A stretch of 64,000 nt of DNA from positions 60,533,501-60,597,500 of the forward strand of contig CM027377.1 in NCBI GenBank assembly GCA_015680905.1. The letters run 5' to 3'. The translations under genes were made by a program, and so were the position numbers. Of the stretch, positions 1 through 11,075 are shown piece after piece. Under the pieces are notes generated by a model. It saw only the letters and a program-made list of their open reading frames with translations, made no database searches and was not told the origin of the DNA. Each line of letters opens with the position of its first letter. The stretch's first letter is position 1. The stretch is from Coptis chinensis (taxonomy: Eukaryota; Streptophyta; Magnoliopsida; Ranunculales; Ranunculaceae).

Positions 1-1587
1 CAATACAATCGACTCAAATAAACGAGTAGATAGAACTCCATTTTGGTCACTTATTCTAATTTCTCATCTTTGCTTGAGGACAAGCAAAATGTTGTTTGGG
101 GGTAGTTTGATAAGAGCCAAAACTGTAGTTTTAACCCTAGAATGATCATACTTTTAGACCAATTATGTGAGTAATAATTAAGAGTTAACACTGATTACGT
201 GTTTTTATGCATTTCAGGTTTCAAAGTCCATTTTGTGTAGAAATGTGCCACTTTAGCGAGATAAAGGAGCAAAGGTCAGTTACTAAGGAGTTCCGTGATT
301 AAAGGCCAAGATTCAAGAAGACAAAGCCTTTCTAAAGCCCGGTCAAAAGCTGAAAAGTCGACGCGGGCAGAAACAGCCACACAAGTCAGCAAAACTTCCA
401 AAGGCCGTATCTTTGGACTCGGACCTCGAATTGGGCCTACCTTATGTCAAAACGACCGGCTCGGAAAGAGTTTTCCAATGGTCTAAGCCTTGACCCAATC
501 AGAGGAGCAGAAGTGGACGAAAAGTCTGTTGAAGCCAACTGCAGCTGAAGAGGCCTTTTTAGACTGAAAGAATTGGGTTTTGGGCCTGATTCTCTAGCCC
601 AAAATATGGCTCCAAGCCCATGCACGATTTTTGGATCTGAGAGTATAAAAACCAAAGTTTAGCTCTTTGTTAATGGTAGCTAGTTAGACCTAAAACAATA
701 TAGATAATTCTAGATCTAGTTTTCAGTAGATTAATTAAGTTTTAGTTCCATTTTCAATTTTTGTTTTAGATTAAGTATTTGAATCATTGTTCTTGATTGA
801 TTAGATAAATAAAATAGTTATTTTTTCAATTTCGATTTTTGTCATCTCAATTTATAGATCTAGTTTTAATTCTTGTTGATTATCATTTCGTAGTTTAAGT
901 AGATTGAAACATTGTTAGTTAATTTAGTTAAGTTAGAATTTTAATATGATGTGTAGTTATAATTCAATGGGAAATGATGGTTTGATGACTCAAGGCTAAA
1001 ACCTCCATTAGAGGGGTTGATGAAGCTTTGATGAAAACTTAGTGGTATAGTGTAGAAGCATTGTAGAATCTATTCAAATCTAGAAGGTCGTGATTCGCCA
1101 TGAGAATGGGTGGACGACCTCACATGCTAGTTAGTATTCGGTAGAAATGCCATGAACACTAGGGATTAGAACTCGAATTTCTTGCCGTAAGAACGTAAGA
1201 ATCGAGATACAAGAATCTATGCTAGGTTATTAAGTTGGATTCGAGGTGGATTCAATTCCCCTCTAATCCTTTATCTAGATTTAAAAACAATTATATTTCC
1301 GTAGCATTCGTAGTTAAATTCAACATAATAAATTTCATATAGGTATCATAGTATAACACCCTTCGTAAAACTCTCATTAGACTTAAGACCGATTAATTAG
1401 ACTAGAAAACATTCTATGCTAGAGATCTAGGAGTGGAACGAATTTGTTACTCCACACTATTTCGATAGAATTGAGAGTAGAAACTTTGATAAATATAGAC
1501 ACATTAAATTAGTTTTAGTTTACTTACGTTTTGAGTTCATCGTTCATTTCGTAGGTAGACTAAACTATTAAATTTTATGATTTATCA
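1..1587 (+). mobile_element. 3' end of a Ty3/gypsy (Athila/Tat-like) element with its 3' LTR
   Basis: The last 107 bp of an internal region end in a purine-rich tract (TTTGGGGGTAG, about 95-105). The LTR runs from TGATAAGAGCC at 108 to TTATCA at 1587, about 1.48 kb. The U3 half (about 240-660) matches, in opposite orientation, the LTRs at 50515-51574 and 58940-60053, so it is the same broad family. The U5 half is clearly diverged from those. The sequence after 1587 is Helitron helicase, so this element inserted into a Helitron; the first flanking bases are ATCAT. The body of the element lies left of the window. It is a fossil fragment; nothing in it reads as an intact gene. Confidence 0.8.
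644..650 (+). promoter_or_regulatory. TATA box of the LTR promoter
   Basis: TATAAAA sits at the U3/R junction. The equivalent TATA lies in the same context, on the opposite strand, in the LTRs near 51140 and 59490. The first transcribed base would be about 30 bp downstream. Function is inferred from position only. Confidence 0.55.
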
Positions 1588-2567
1588 ATCATTGAGAAGG
1601 TCTTTACTCTGGAAACACATCAATGTTTTATCTTTGGTGCAAAATATGAGATTAGATAGTGACTTGCCAGAGAACGTGTTGTTCTCCAATTTCTTGATGG
1701 ATGTATTACTTAATTTCTTGAAAAAAATAATGTTTTTTGCTGACCATTTTAAATTATACACAATCACTCATCTCATATGCTCTCATTTGAAATTTTCAGG
1801 TTAGAATGAAACCAGAAGAAAGTGTTCAATTGCCGTCAGAGATTCAAAATTGTAGCAATCTTCATGACTTGCTAAATAATGTATATCCCGGCCTAAAGTG
1901 GGGCGATGAAGTCGACCCAAATTATTTGACCGAGTGGACTATCCTTTCAGCACGCAACGATGATGTTAACACTATAAATGAAACTGCACTAGATATGTTT
2001 CCTGGGGAAGAAATTGTTTGCTTAGGTGCTGACAAGTTAGGCGCTGCCAGTGTTGTTGATAGTGGAAATGCAAATAGCTATCCGACAGAGTACTTGAACT
2101 CACTCGATCCTTCTAGGTTGCCTCCATTCAAGCTTACTCTCAAGAAGGGATGCCCAGTAATGTTGCTGAGAAATATAGCACCAACAGATGGACTTTGTAA
2201 CGGCATGCGCCTGATGATTGTGTGCACAAAGCCACATGTGGTGCAAGTTCTAATCTTAACTGGAGAAAAAGCAGGGAATGTACGCTTTATCCCGAGAATA
2301 TCATTAACGCCTTCGACTAATGAAATACCATTTCAAATGACCAGACGACAGTTTCCAATTCAATTGTCGTTTGCAATGACGATAAACAAATCACAAGGGC
2401 AGTCTGTTAAGTACGTTGGTATTGATTTGCGAAACCAGGTATTTAGCCATGAACAATTATATGTGGCGTTATCAAGATGCACTTCTTCAAAACGAATCAG
2501 TGTCATCCTCCTTTCTGATTCTTCAAACCACACAACTAATATCGTGTATCCTGAAGTCCTACTTTAG
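1588..2567 (+). pseudogene. Helitron helicase, C-terminal part
   Basis: This is the 3' end of a Helitron RepHel gene (the PIF1-type SF1 helicase half). The first exon (1588-1702) reads the LLWKHINVLSLVQNMRL segment that follows Walker B in these proteins. A GT-AG intron (1703-1799, phase 0) follows. The second exon (1800-2567) is open to its stop and ends in NIVYPEVLL. Visible helicase motifs are [12 protein letters not shown] and the motif-VI-like YVALSRCTS. The same intron position and the same ending occur in the second Helitron copy at 38490-38597 and 39352. The Rep half is missing because an LTR element interrupts it at 1587. About 295 codons are uninterrupted, so this copy decayed less than the one at 34.8-39.4 kb. 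No Helitron 3' hairpin was found downstream. Confidence 0.85.
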
Positions 2568-3030
2568 TTTGAGAGAAGGTGTATTTCGTAACTTTTGAGT
2601 TTTGATGTTTATTTCTCAATTTCTTTTTATACATATGGTTAGGAAATAAGGAACCCTTCATTGTATGTGAGGATTTGAATCTAGATCTTTTTAGATAAAA
2701 AAAATATAATATTTGATAGGATAATGACTTCTTAAATTTTCTGATAAATGAATGAATTTGATGCATATATTTATATAACAAAGGTCATTCTAATCCAAAA
2801 CAATCTAAGTAGCATACACCCTCCATAAGCACTCAATATTAATTTTGTAAATAATAGTTATTAGATTTTTGTATTTTTTTTTTGTAGCTTTTAATTTAAT
2901 TAATAAAAAAAAAATGAATAGCGTGAGTGGCGTAGCCATGGGTTAATTTCTAGGAAATAAATAAATAAATAAAATGTCATTCAAGAAAAGTGCGTCAACA
3001 TCAGTCAAATCAAGAGAAGTCAAAATTGGT
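2568..3030. other. Intergenic, A+T-rich
   Basis: This lies between the Helitron helicase stop and the SEC61 promoter. It has homopolymer A and T runs and no recognisable gene. The boundary between transposon-derived and host sequence could not be placed. Confidence 0.5.
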
Positions 3031-3036
3031 AACAGT

Positions 3037-3155
3037 TGGGCCCATTGGCAAGTGGCCGACTTCTGACGTCACCTAAAAAGACTACTCTACGCTCCACCGA
3101 AAGGGTACATTTGGAAAACAATACTTCATTTTGTCCTCGTTAAGAACGGAGTGAG
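3037..3155 (+). promoter_or_regulatory. SEC61 alpha promoter with palindromic TGACGTCA
   Basis: Upstream of the SEC61 transcript are a site-II-like TGGGCC (3037-3042), an inverted CCAAT box (ATTGG, 3044-3048), a perfect 8-bp palindrome TGACGTCA (3064-3071), and a TATA-like ATTTATAGA near 3147-3155. Plant bZIP factors bind ACGT-core sites, and ER-stress elements combine a CCAAT box with a bZIP site, so this arrangement fits control by ER-stress bZIPs. It is not a consensus ERSE. The sites are seen directly; the regulation is inferred. Confidence 0.5.
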
Positions 3156-3732
3156 ATTTATAGACGAGCCACAAAAAGGAAAAATAAAAACACGATTCTT
3201 CTGTGTTTCTCTATTTTTAGGGTAAGCCTTTTTTTTTTTTTTTTTGAATCTGAAATCTTTCAATCTTATTACTTGAGAGAGTTTTATATAGATCAGATTA
3301 TCTTCTGTTTGTTATTTTATAGATCTGGATTTCAAGATTTAGTTGTTTTAAAACGAGATCGATCTATTGTTTTTTGTTTCGAGATGTGGATCTGATATTG
3401 ATGTTGTAGATCTGTTTGTATAATTAGGTATTGTGTAAATATTGATGAATCATTTGTGCTAGTAATTTGGATATTTAATTGCTAACTTTATTTTATTTTT
3501 TTTATTGTTGGAGGTAACATGATATGATTAGAGATTAAATCTTGTAATAAAAGTGTGATTTAACATCAATAACCTGTTTAGACAAGCATGTTTTGAGATA
3601 TAATAGATTGTAGTCGGTAAACCATGTGCAATGCAGCTATGAATTGTATTCTTTTGGTAAAAGATTAAATAGTTAGGGTAATAATTAATGTTGTCGTGTA
3701 TGCAGATTGGATAAACTTTTGGGCAAGTTAGG

Positions 3733-6151
3733 ATGGGAGGAGGATTTAGAGTTTTGCATTTGGTTAGACCGTTTTTGTCATTTCTGCCAGAGGTTCAGAG
3801 CGCTGACCGGAAGGTACCCTTTAGAGAGAAGGTTATATACACTGTGATATCTCTTTTCATTTTCCTTGTATGCAGTCAGCTACCTCTGTATGGCATACAC
3901 TCGACAACGGGTGCAGATCCATTCTATTGGATGCGTGTCATTCTTGCATCCAATCGTGGTACTGTCATGGAACTTGGGATCACTCCTATCGTGACTTCTG
4001 GACTTGTTATGCAACTTTTGGCTGGTTCGAAAATCATTGAGGTGGACAACAGTGTCCGAGAGGATCGTGCTCTTCTGTAAGTTTATATCAGTCTAAATTT
4101 GTCTAAATGTATTTTTTTGGTACATTGCTTGTGGGTTGTGACCAATGGGCCTCTGTAATTGTATTTCTATCCGTTACATCTTCAGTGTATGGTCTGTTGC
4201 ATTATAGTGTTCAAGTTTGACATTTGCGTATGGTCCTCCAGGAATGGAGCTCAGAAGTTGTTGGGAATTTTGATAGCTATTGGTGAGGCCGTCGCCTATG
4301 TTCTGTCTGGAATGTATGGCAGTGTCAACCAACTCGGAGTTGGGAATGCTATTCTCATCATTGTTCAGCTTTGCTTTGCCGGTATCATTGTGATTTGTCT
4401 TGATGAACTTTTGCAGAAAGGTTATGGCCTTGGTTCTGGTATTTCACTATTTATAGCAACCAATATCTGGTAAGCAATTCTATTTTCCTTATAGCTTTTA
4501 TGTTTACAAACCTTTGAAGGTGGGGGCTCATGTTTTATGATGCTCCTTGTAGTGAAAGCATCATTTGGAAGGCATTCAGCCCGACAACCATAAACAGTGG
4601 GAGAGGTGCTGAATTCGAAGGTGCTGTTATTGCTTTGTTCCATCTCCTTATTACTCGGACAGACAAGGTTCGGGCTCTTCGGGAGGCTTTCTATCGACAA
4701 AACCTTCCGAACGTGACGAATTTACTTGCTACAGTCTTGATATTTCTGATTGTTATATACTTCCAAGGGTTCCGTGTTGTTTTACCTGTGAGGTCGAAGA
4801 ATGCACGTGGACAACAAGGTTCATATCCAATCAAATTGTTCTACACTTCCAACATGCCCATCATTCTACAGTCTGCACTTGTGTCCAATCTATACTTCAT
4901 TTCCCAGGTATGCAGTTTCGAAACTTGAAGGTAAAATTTCATATTTCCTAAATAGCACAAAATGTTTGATATCATGTTTGTTTGTGCAGCTGCTATACAG
5001 GAGGTATAGTGGAAATTTCCTTGTTAATCTTCTTGGTAAGTGGAAGGAGTCTGAATATTCAGGTGGCCAGTTCATCCCAGTTGGTGGTATTGCATACTAC
5101 ATAACTGCTCCATCTAGGTAACTGAACTCCCCACGTTCCCTCTCTTGTTTTTTTTTTAATGTTATCCTGTCCATTAGATGGAAGACATATGTGCTTATCA
5201 TCCCGGTTTGGTGGTTGATCTTTTTATGTTTTTACTCTTCAGCTTGGCGGATATGGCAGCAAATCCTTTCCATGCGCTCTTTTATCTTGTTTTCATGCTG
5301 TCAGCTTGTGCTCTGTTCTCAAAAACTTGGATTGAAGTGTCAGGTTCCTCTGCTAGAGATGTAGCTAAGCAGCTTAAGGTATTTTTTTTTTCTTAGATTT
5401 CTTACATCCCATATTTGTTATTTGATATTTTCTGGCACTCTAGTGTATGATGTATTTGCTCTACCATAACTTATCAACCGAATTAAAGTTCTAGACAAGG
5501 GATCTTCTGTTTGACAAACATCATGTGGTGGTTGGTGAGATATGTTTTGGGAAATAGATTGCTCTTGTAATGTGCAAAGACAGTAATTTGCATCTTCCAT
5601 GTTGAGTACCGTTTACTTAGTTTGAGCATCTTTTTACAGGACTTAGCTATACGAAATTGTTTTATAATATGTATTACAATATGTAAGTTATTGATTCTGT
5701 CACCCTTCCAGTACATGTGTGTGTGTTGTGCAAAAGTTTGGATGTAAAGCTTACATTTGGGTGTTTGCTTGCTTAAGTTTTTTCCCCAAGGCTTTCTTAG
5801 TTATTGAAAGTGTGTCCTCAAAACACATTTTTATTATCATCAAAATAAAACTGGTTTGAATTTTTAACATTTTTGGCTGTTAGTCTTATTTCCTCCTTTG
5901 TTTATCTGCAGGAGCAACAAATGGTGATGCCTGGACACCGAGAGTCAAATTTGCAGAAGGAATTGAACCGCTACATACCCACAGCAGCAGCTTTTGGAGG
6001 CATGTGTATTGGCGCCTTGACGGTCTTGGCAGACTTCATGGGAGCAATAGGTTCTGGCACAGGAATCCTGCTTGCTGTCACAATCATCTATCAGTACTTT
6101 GAGACATTTGAGAAGGAGAGAGCAAGTGAACTCGGTTTCTTTGGTCTCTGA
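3733..6151 (+). CDS. SEC61A: Protein transport protein Sec61 subunit alpha
   Basis: Pore-forming subunit of the ER translocon, a roughly ten-pass membrane protein through which secretory and membrane proteins enter the ER. Coding exons are 3733-4076, 4242-4469, 4553-4907, 4990-5117, 5243-5378 and 5912-6151. All have GT-AG borders in matching phase and give 476 residues, the normal family length. A non-coding first exon ends near 3221 (donor GTAAGC at 3222) and joins the coding leader at 3706, so the 5' UTR has a 484 bp intron. The N terminus reads [19 protein letters not shown], then the first membrane helix and the plug region. The cytosolic loops, with [20 protein letters not shown], are intact, and the end is ASELGFFGL. 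The start is fixed by the conserved N terminus. The 3' UTR probably runs to about 6450-6550. This is the one clearly functional host gene here. Several long opposite-strand frames across it are shadows. Confidence 0.97.
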
Positions 6152-6469
6152 ATCAGACTGTTTATGTGGAACTTTTGATAATGTCAAGCAGCTACCTGGC
6201 AGTTTTCGTGAGCTGAGAGGTGTACGTAGATTCCCCATTTAGCGCACTAATCGTTGGAGATTGCAGGGTAGTTAGCCTTTTTGTTTTTTTTGTTCTAGTT
6301 CACTTTCTTTTACGGAATTTGGATATGTTGGGAACACTTGGAAACCGATGTGTAGTAGTTTTGGTGAGGAAAAAAAGAAGAAAATTCTATATGATGTTAC
6401 TTTTTAAGTGTATCTTGAGTTATAATGTCACGGTTCCTTGGTAAATGGGATATATGTACCCAATTTGTT

Positions 6470-6740
6470 ATTTTCTTTTTCTAGTTTTTACTAGTTTTTG
6501 CCTGCATATATGTACTCCCAGTCAAATTTGGCAGATTAGCAATGTAGATGACTTGTAACTGTGACTTAGAGAGGCCTGATAATCTGATATGGCCATACAG
6601 GTCTGAAAATTTTCTAGTGATCAGATGATTCTTTTTCTACATGGTGGATTGCCCTAAATACAAATTGGTGCGAGTGTCTTCTGATAATCTATGAACTACT
6701 CAAACAACTAACGCCGTGAGTTAAGATTGATGACTTAGAC
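6470..6740 (+). repeat. SEC61 3' flank, similar to 31875-32185
   Basis: This end of the 3' UTR and its flank share a diverged direct repeat with the sequence after the SRP68 remnant. Common blocks include TTTTTACTA, TGTAC..CCAGT, GATATGGCCATAC and ACAAATTGGTG in the same order and orientation. It may be a duplicated gene flank or an unrecognised dispersed repeat. Confidence 0.5.
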
Positions 6741-8135
6741 CGAGTCTGATTCCTTTAATCAGCAAACGTTCAAAAACCCATAGCCATGCAAGTCACTATG
6801 AACGGAAATTGAGGGTGACAATAATGGTTACTTATAACTAAGTCACAACTCGTGTGTTCTTTTATATTTTTTGGGTTTTTTTTCGGACAGAATGTCTGAG
6901 CGTGTTTTTTCAACTTTTTTTTTTTTTTCTTTTTAATGAGATTTTTCATTCTATCCGCCCCTTTTTTTTGTTTTTATATTCAGACGGAATCAAAACATTC
7001 CGTCTGAGGTTTAAAGTCACCTCTGCATTGGGCAACATTTTCTTGTTTTTCACCACAAAGGCATAACTAGTAAATTCATGGACGACAAAAGTTCGATACG
7101 GAAATTATTCGCCCAAGATTCGAAATGTTTAACAATAATATTTTTAAATATTCGATCCAATAAAATGCTATTTTAAACGGGTATAATAAGAATGCATTTC
7201 TTTAAAATTCGGCTATATATTTTACATTTAAAACTTTGATATATAAGTATATAACGTTTTTATTTTTATTTTTCCAATTTTATTCATGAAAAAAATAATA
7301 CAAATGTCAAATTTTTGGTTCTACTTACTATTACTAACACAAATAAAATTAAAAATGTACAACCAACACATCCATTCCTGGTAAACAAGATTGTTTTTGA
7401 GTTTTGATTTTCAACTCTATGGCTTCAAAAACTAAAAAATGGTGGAATCTATGTTTCTAGCTATGACTTAAAGCCTTCAAAAACTAAACACATGTTTTTC
7501 AAAATTTTAGTCTAAGAATTTAGGGGTTCTTTCATCTCTACTTTTTAAGTCCGTTGAGTTTTTCCAAGTATTAAAGTACGAGAGTTTCCATTTCCAGTTT
7601 CCAATTTTTACAATAAAAGCCCTGTTTTTTTTTTAATTTCAATCATTCGGACATTATAATTCCGCAATAATAAGCTCAGTCCAAAAAATTCGTGTATTAA
7701 ACGGCCATTTTTCAAATATTTTCCGTCTTGTTCGTTTTATATGGGAATCCTTATAATAGTGAATAATTCTGCAAATTAAACGGCGAATTATTAGCTATGC
7801 ACAAAGGTAGTAAAAAGGAGAAATAGTCCTAGGTGGAGGTGAAAAAAAGTGACTTGCATTCGGAATGCCCTAACTGTAGTCGATGTTCTAAAAGAAAGAA
7901 AGTAAAATATTTGATGTGGGGTCGGTCTTGCGGTCTTATTTCAAGACAGAGTAGACGCAGACATATGTGTAATGGGGATACCAAACTTGGGTCCTCTCTG
8001 TGCGGACAAATGATAATGCCAGAATTTTGGATGTGTAATTGGTTTTTCACCTCCTTGATAGCTCGAGCTTTTGAGATTGCTTAACATTTGCTACCATAAC
8101 CAATACGATGACTAAAATTCGAGCGTCAGGAGAAG
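6741..8135. other. Intergenic, A+T-rich, with one strong hairpin
   Basis: No gene is recognised. At 6981-7006 there is a perfect inverted repeat, CAGACGGAAT / ATTCCGTCTG with a 6-nt loop, which looks like a remnant of a terminal inverted repeat. The frames at 7829-8084 on both strands have no recognisable domain. Confidence 0.5.
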
Positions 8136-8153
8136 TCTATATATATATATATT

Positions 8154-8237
8154 ATAGCTCTCCCCTCATCAATTGAGGGAGAGTTTTGAGAGTGTCCACG
8201 TGGGCAAAACTAATTACAATAAAATAGGGAGAGCTAT
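8154..8237. repeat. 84-bp inverted-repeat unit with a G-box
   Basis: ATAGCTCTCCC (8154-8164) is perfectly inverted at 8227-8237. Inside are a second hairpin (about 8158-8184) and a palindromic G-box CCACGTGG (8196-8203). It follows a TA microsatellite that starts TCTATATATATA at 8136, the look of a plant Helitron 5' end, although the preceding base is G rather than A. It could be a tiny MITE or the 5' end of an element carrying the ATR and PARP1 pieces. Confidence 0.45.
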
Positions 8238-8319
8238 TTTTTTTGTGCCCGAATCTAACCCCAACAAAACCCCCAAACTCTCTCACAAACTCCAAAAAAA
8301 AAAAAAAAAAAAAAAACAC

Positions 8320-8677
8320 GGAAAATTGTCGAACTCAATAGACCTTTGCCAATCAAGAAGATACAATATCTCTTTTTCGATCTTCTCTATGATGAGTCAT
8401 CAGAAGAAGTTCAACTTGCCTGTGTGGAAACTCTGCCTAGGGTGCTTATGCATGGAACTGAAGATATCTTGCTCAAATCAAGGAAGCAATGGATTCAATG
8501 TATTGAAGTTCTGTTGCTTCACAAAAAGAAAATTATAAGAGAAGCATTTTGCACACAGATCAGTTGCTTCCTCGAGGTCCCCATTTTAAATGGCTTATTT
8601 GGAGATGATGAAGCATTAGAGAAAACTAAAGAACAAAGATTCAGCTTTTCTTTTATTAAATTTGCAGAAGAGGAGAG
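8320..8677 (+). pseudogene. ATR kinase gene fragment (helical/UME-region exon)
   Basis: The frame at 8346-8677 reads LLYDESSEEVQLACVETLP, then a LLLHKKKIIREAFCTQIS block and KTKEQRF. I recognise this as the conserved mid-region of plant ATR, the PI3K-like DNA-damage checkpoint kinase. The family protein is about 2,700 residues; only about 115 are present here. The exon ends at a good splice donor (GAG|GTAAGT, 8678). No kinase or FAT domain is nearby, so this is a displaced exon fragment. An A-rich run of more than 20 bases precedes it. The preserved splice site argues for DNA-level capture rather than a processed copy. Identification rests on motif memory, not a search. Confidence 0.7.
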
Positions 8678-9025
8678 GTAAGTCATATTTTCCCCGACAA
8701 TAAAAAACCATATTAGTGCTAATCTTAGAAAGTCACATATGAAAAAGGACCTACTTCTTAGGGTACCTGAAAGTTGAAAAAGATTCATTGTAGTATATGT
8801 TTATGGTAATAGGGTTTAGTGTCCTGATATGATTGGTACTAAATGTACTCAAAAGTTTAGAAAGGAAGGTTTATATAACACCCTGTGTTTTATTTATATA
8901 TACGTATTTTTCTATTTAATTAATTAATTTAATTATTTATTTTAAAAATTCGTCGGATTGGACTCGGGATACGTGGGCTTGGTTTTGGGCCCGAGTCGGT
9001 GTTGGGTTTGGGTTTCGGACCCAAG

Positions 9026-9033
9026 TATATAAA
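9026..9033 (+). promoter_or_regulatory. TATA box in the solo LTR
   Basis: TATATAAA about 150 bp inside the LTR suggests a short U3 and a very long R-U5. Inferred from position. Confidence 0.45.
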
Positions 9034-10234
9034 CACATTGTTCTAGAGAATAGGGTTTTGAAGATAATAAAATAATGAAAATGGAGGCAGAGCTTAAAGC
9101 TGGATTTCTGGAGGGTGGAGCGCAACGGCTCGGACTCGGAGGAATTCGTGGAGCTGTTAAGACAGGTGAGTAGCTATTTTGCTATTTCACCGAAAGTTAT
9201 AGTTTTCGTATATCGATGTATAGGTTTCTGTTTTATATTTTGGTTAAACTGTTAAACTGTTGAACCGTTGATTAAAACCGTTGGAACGGTTCAAGCTTGA
9301 ACTCTGTTAATGGAGGCCTTGAGCTCCATGAACTGGCTATCTTTTTATTATAGTTGTGGTTTTGACTGTGGTAGCTCGCTCACGAATAATAGCGCGCTTA
9401 ATGGCGTCGAGGAAGCGCCAGCTTTTTGTTTGAAACCATCCGGATGGTGGTTGTGAAACCGTACTGAGGGCGGCGGGTTGAACTTGTTTTTGTGTTGTGA
9501 TTTGGTTGTATCGTGTGCTGTTGAACTGATGAGGGTCGAGTGGGGGCAGGGAAGCTTGGAGAAAACTTGAGCCATCGTTAATGGCGTTACTGCCATTACT
9601 GGGAATTGGGTACTTATGCATTCTTACAATCGTTTGAACGGTTTTTGTATAAATTTAGTGGGTTGTTGATGTGGGATGGTGTGGGGCTGTCGAGTGAGGG
9701 CTGTAAGAGCTTGTAGCAAGCATTAATGGCGGTCGCCATTTGTAGATCTAGATTTAGAAGAGTTTTGATGTTATGATTTTCGATTTTCGCTTTTATTAAA
9801 GTTGGAGGGGTTTTCTTGAGGAGAAAAATCGGTGGGTCAAAATTGGTGGTTGTGTGGAGGTGGTGGTGGCCGGATTTGGGCTGCTGTAGGTGGAGGGAGA
9901 TGATGAACAGGGATTTCGGTTTGGGCCTGGGGCTTGGGCCGGACCAGTTCAACTAAGTTGGACCAATTTGGTTTAAGTCTTTGGGCCATTTTGTATTTCT
10001 TTTGTTTTAGTTTTGGGCCCGATTTTGGTTGTTTAATTTGGGCCAGTTTAAATTAAAGTTTTTGGACCGAACCACTTAACTGTTTTGGGCCCGTTTCTGA
10101 TATTGCTTGGGCCAGTCCATTGGACTTAAAATAGATCTTTCTGGGTCTTTACATGTTTGGACTTTCGGGTTCTAAGGTTTGGGTTTGGCCAGTTGGGTCC
10201 GAACTATGGCCTTAACCATGAGCCCATGAGCCAT

Positions 10235-10400
10235 GCACTTTTGACCTTAGCCATGAACCATGGCTATGACCATGAACCTGTTGAATATAGAAACGACAGT
10301 TTGACTTCGACCATGATGGTTGACTTTGACTTCGACCATGATGGTTGACTTTGACTTTGACCAGGGTTGACTTTGACCAGTTGACCCAATTTGACCTTTT
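10235..10400 (+). repeat. Cluster of TTGAC[C/T] (W-box-like) motifs
   Basis: About a dozen TTGACC or TTGACT motifs, many as TTGACTTTGAC, fall within about 165 bp of the solo LTR. W-boxes bind WRKY factors. The cluster probably grew by short tandem duplication, so regulatory meaning is uncertain. Confidence 0.6.
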
Positions 10401-10729
10401 AACTCGGATTATGATTTGGGTTATTAAGATAGGTCTAGAACTATTAGCATACTTGATTTTAGGCTAAGACCTCTATATATACGTGTGTATGTGTATTAAC
10501 TACTATGTGATTTTGCAGTATTTTATGATATGCAACGTTATGACACTAAGACATCCCTGAAATTAATAACGCATAAATCAAAAATACAAGAATCAAGATA
10601 CTCATTCGTTCTCTAAAATGATATATAAAATAAATTTCAATAATGCGTAAACAAAATTTACCGCACCCTTTTAGAACTCTCCACGCCTCAAGTTTTGGAA
10701 TTGAGTTTTATGACTGATGATGTCATATG

Positions 10730-11075
10730 TAGGTGGGCATTTATTGAATGTGCCATAAATGGCCCGTTAGTGTTATATAAGGGTATTCATTGAATGTGCC
10801 ATGAATGACCCGGGTATTCATTGAATGTGCCATGAATGACCAGATTGTAGTTGACTGCCCTAAAGAGGAACTAAGGTATTCGCCTTGCGGGTTAGTTGTA
10901 TTCCTTGAGTGTACGGGAATGTAGGATTGGGTATTCCTTGAATGTGGCAGGAATGACCCAAGGCATTCATTGAATGTGTCATGAATGGCCCGTTAGTGAT
11001 ATGATAGGTATTCCTTGAATGTGGCGGGAATGACCTAAGGTATTCATTGAATGTGCCATGAATGACCTGAGTTTT
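10730..11075 (+). repeat. Degenerate 29-bp-type repeats in the solo LTR
   Basis: The phrase GGTATTCATTGAATGTGCC followed by ATGAATGACC recurs about eight times, alternating with a variant GGTATTCCTTGAATGTGGC. The partial reverse copy near 47260-47330 has the same motif. Confidence 0.65.

Noticed and set aside
4422-6238. Several minus-strand and alternative-frame ORFs over SEC61
   Set aside because: They cross verified SEC61 exons and introns and have no similarity to known proteins.
9337-9952. Minus-strand frames of about 80-112 residues
   Set aside because: Lie inside the solo LTR, overlap each other in different frames and show no domain.
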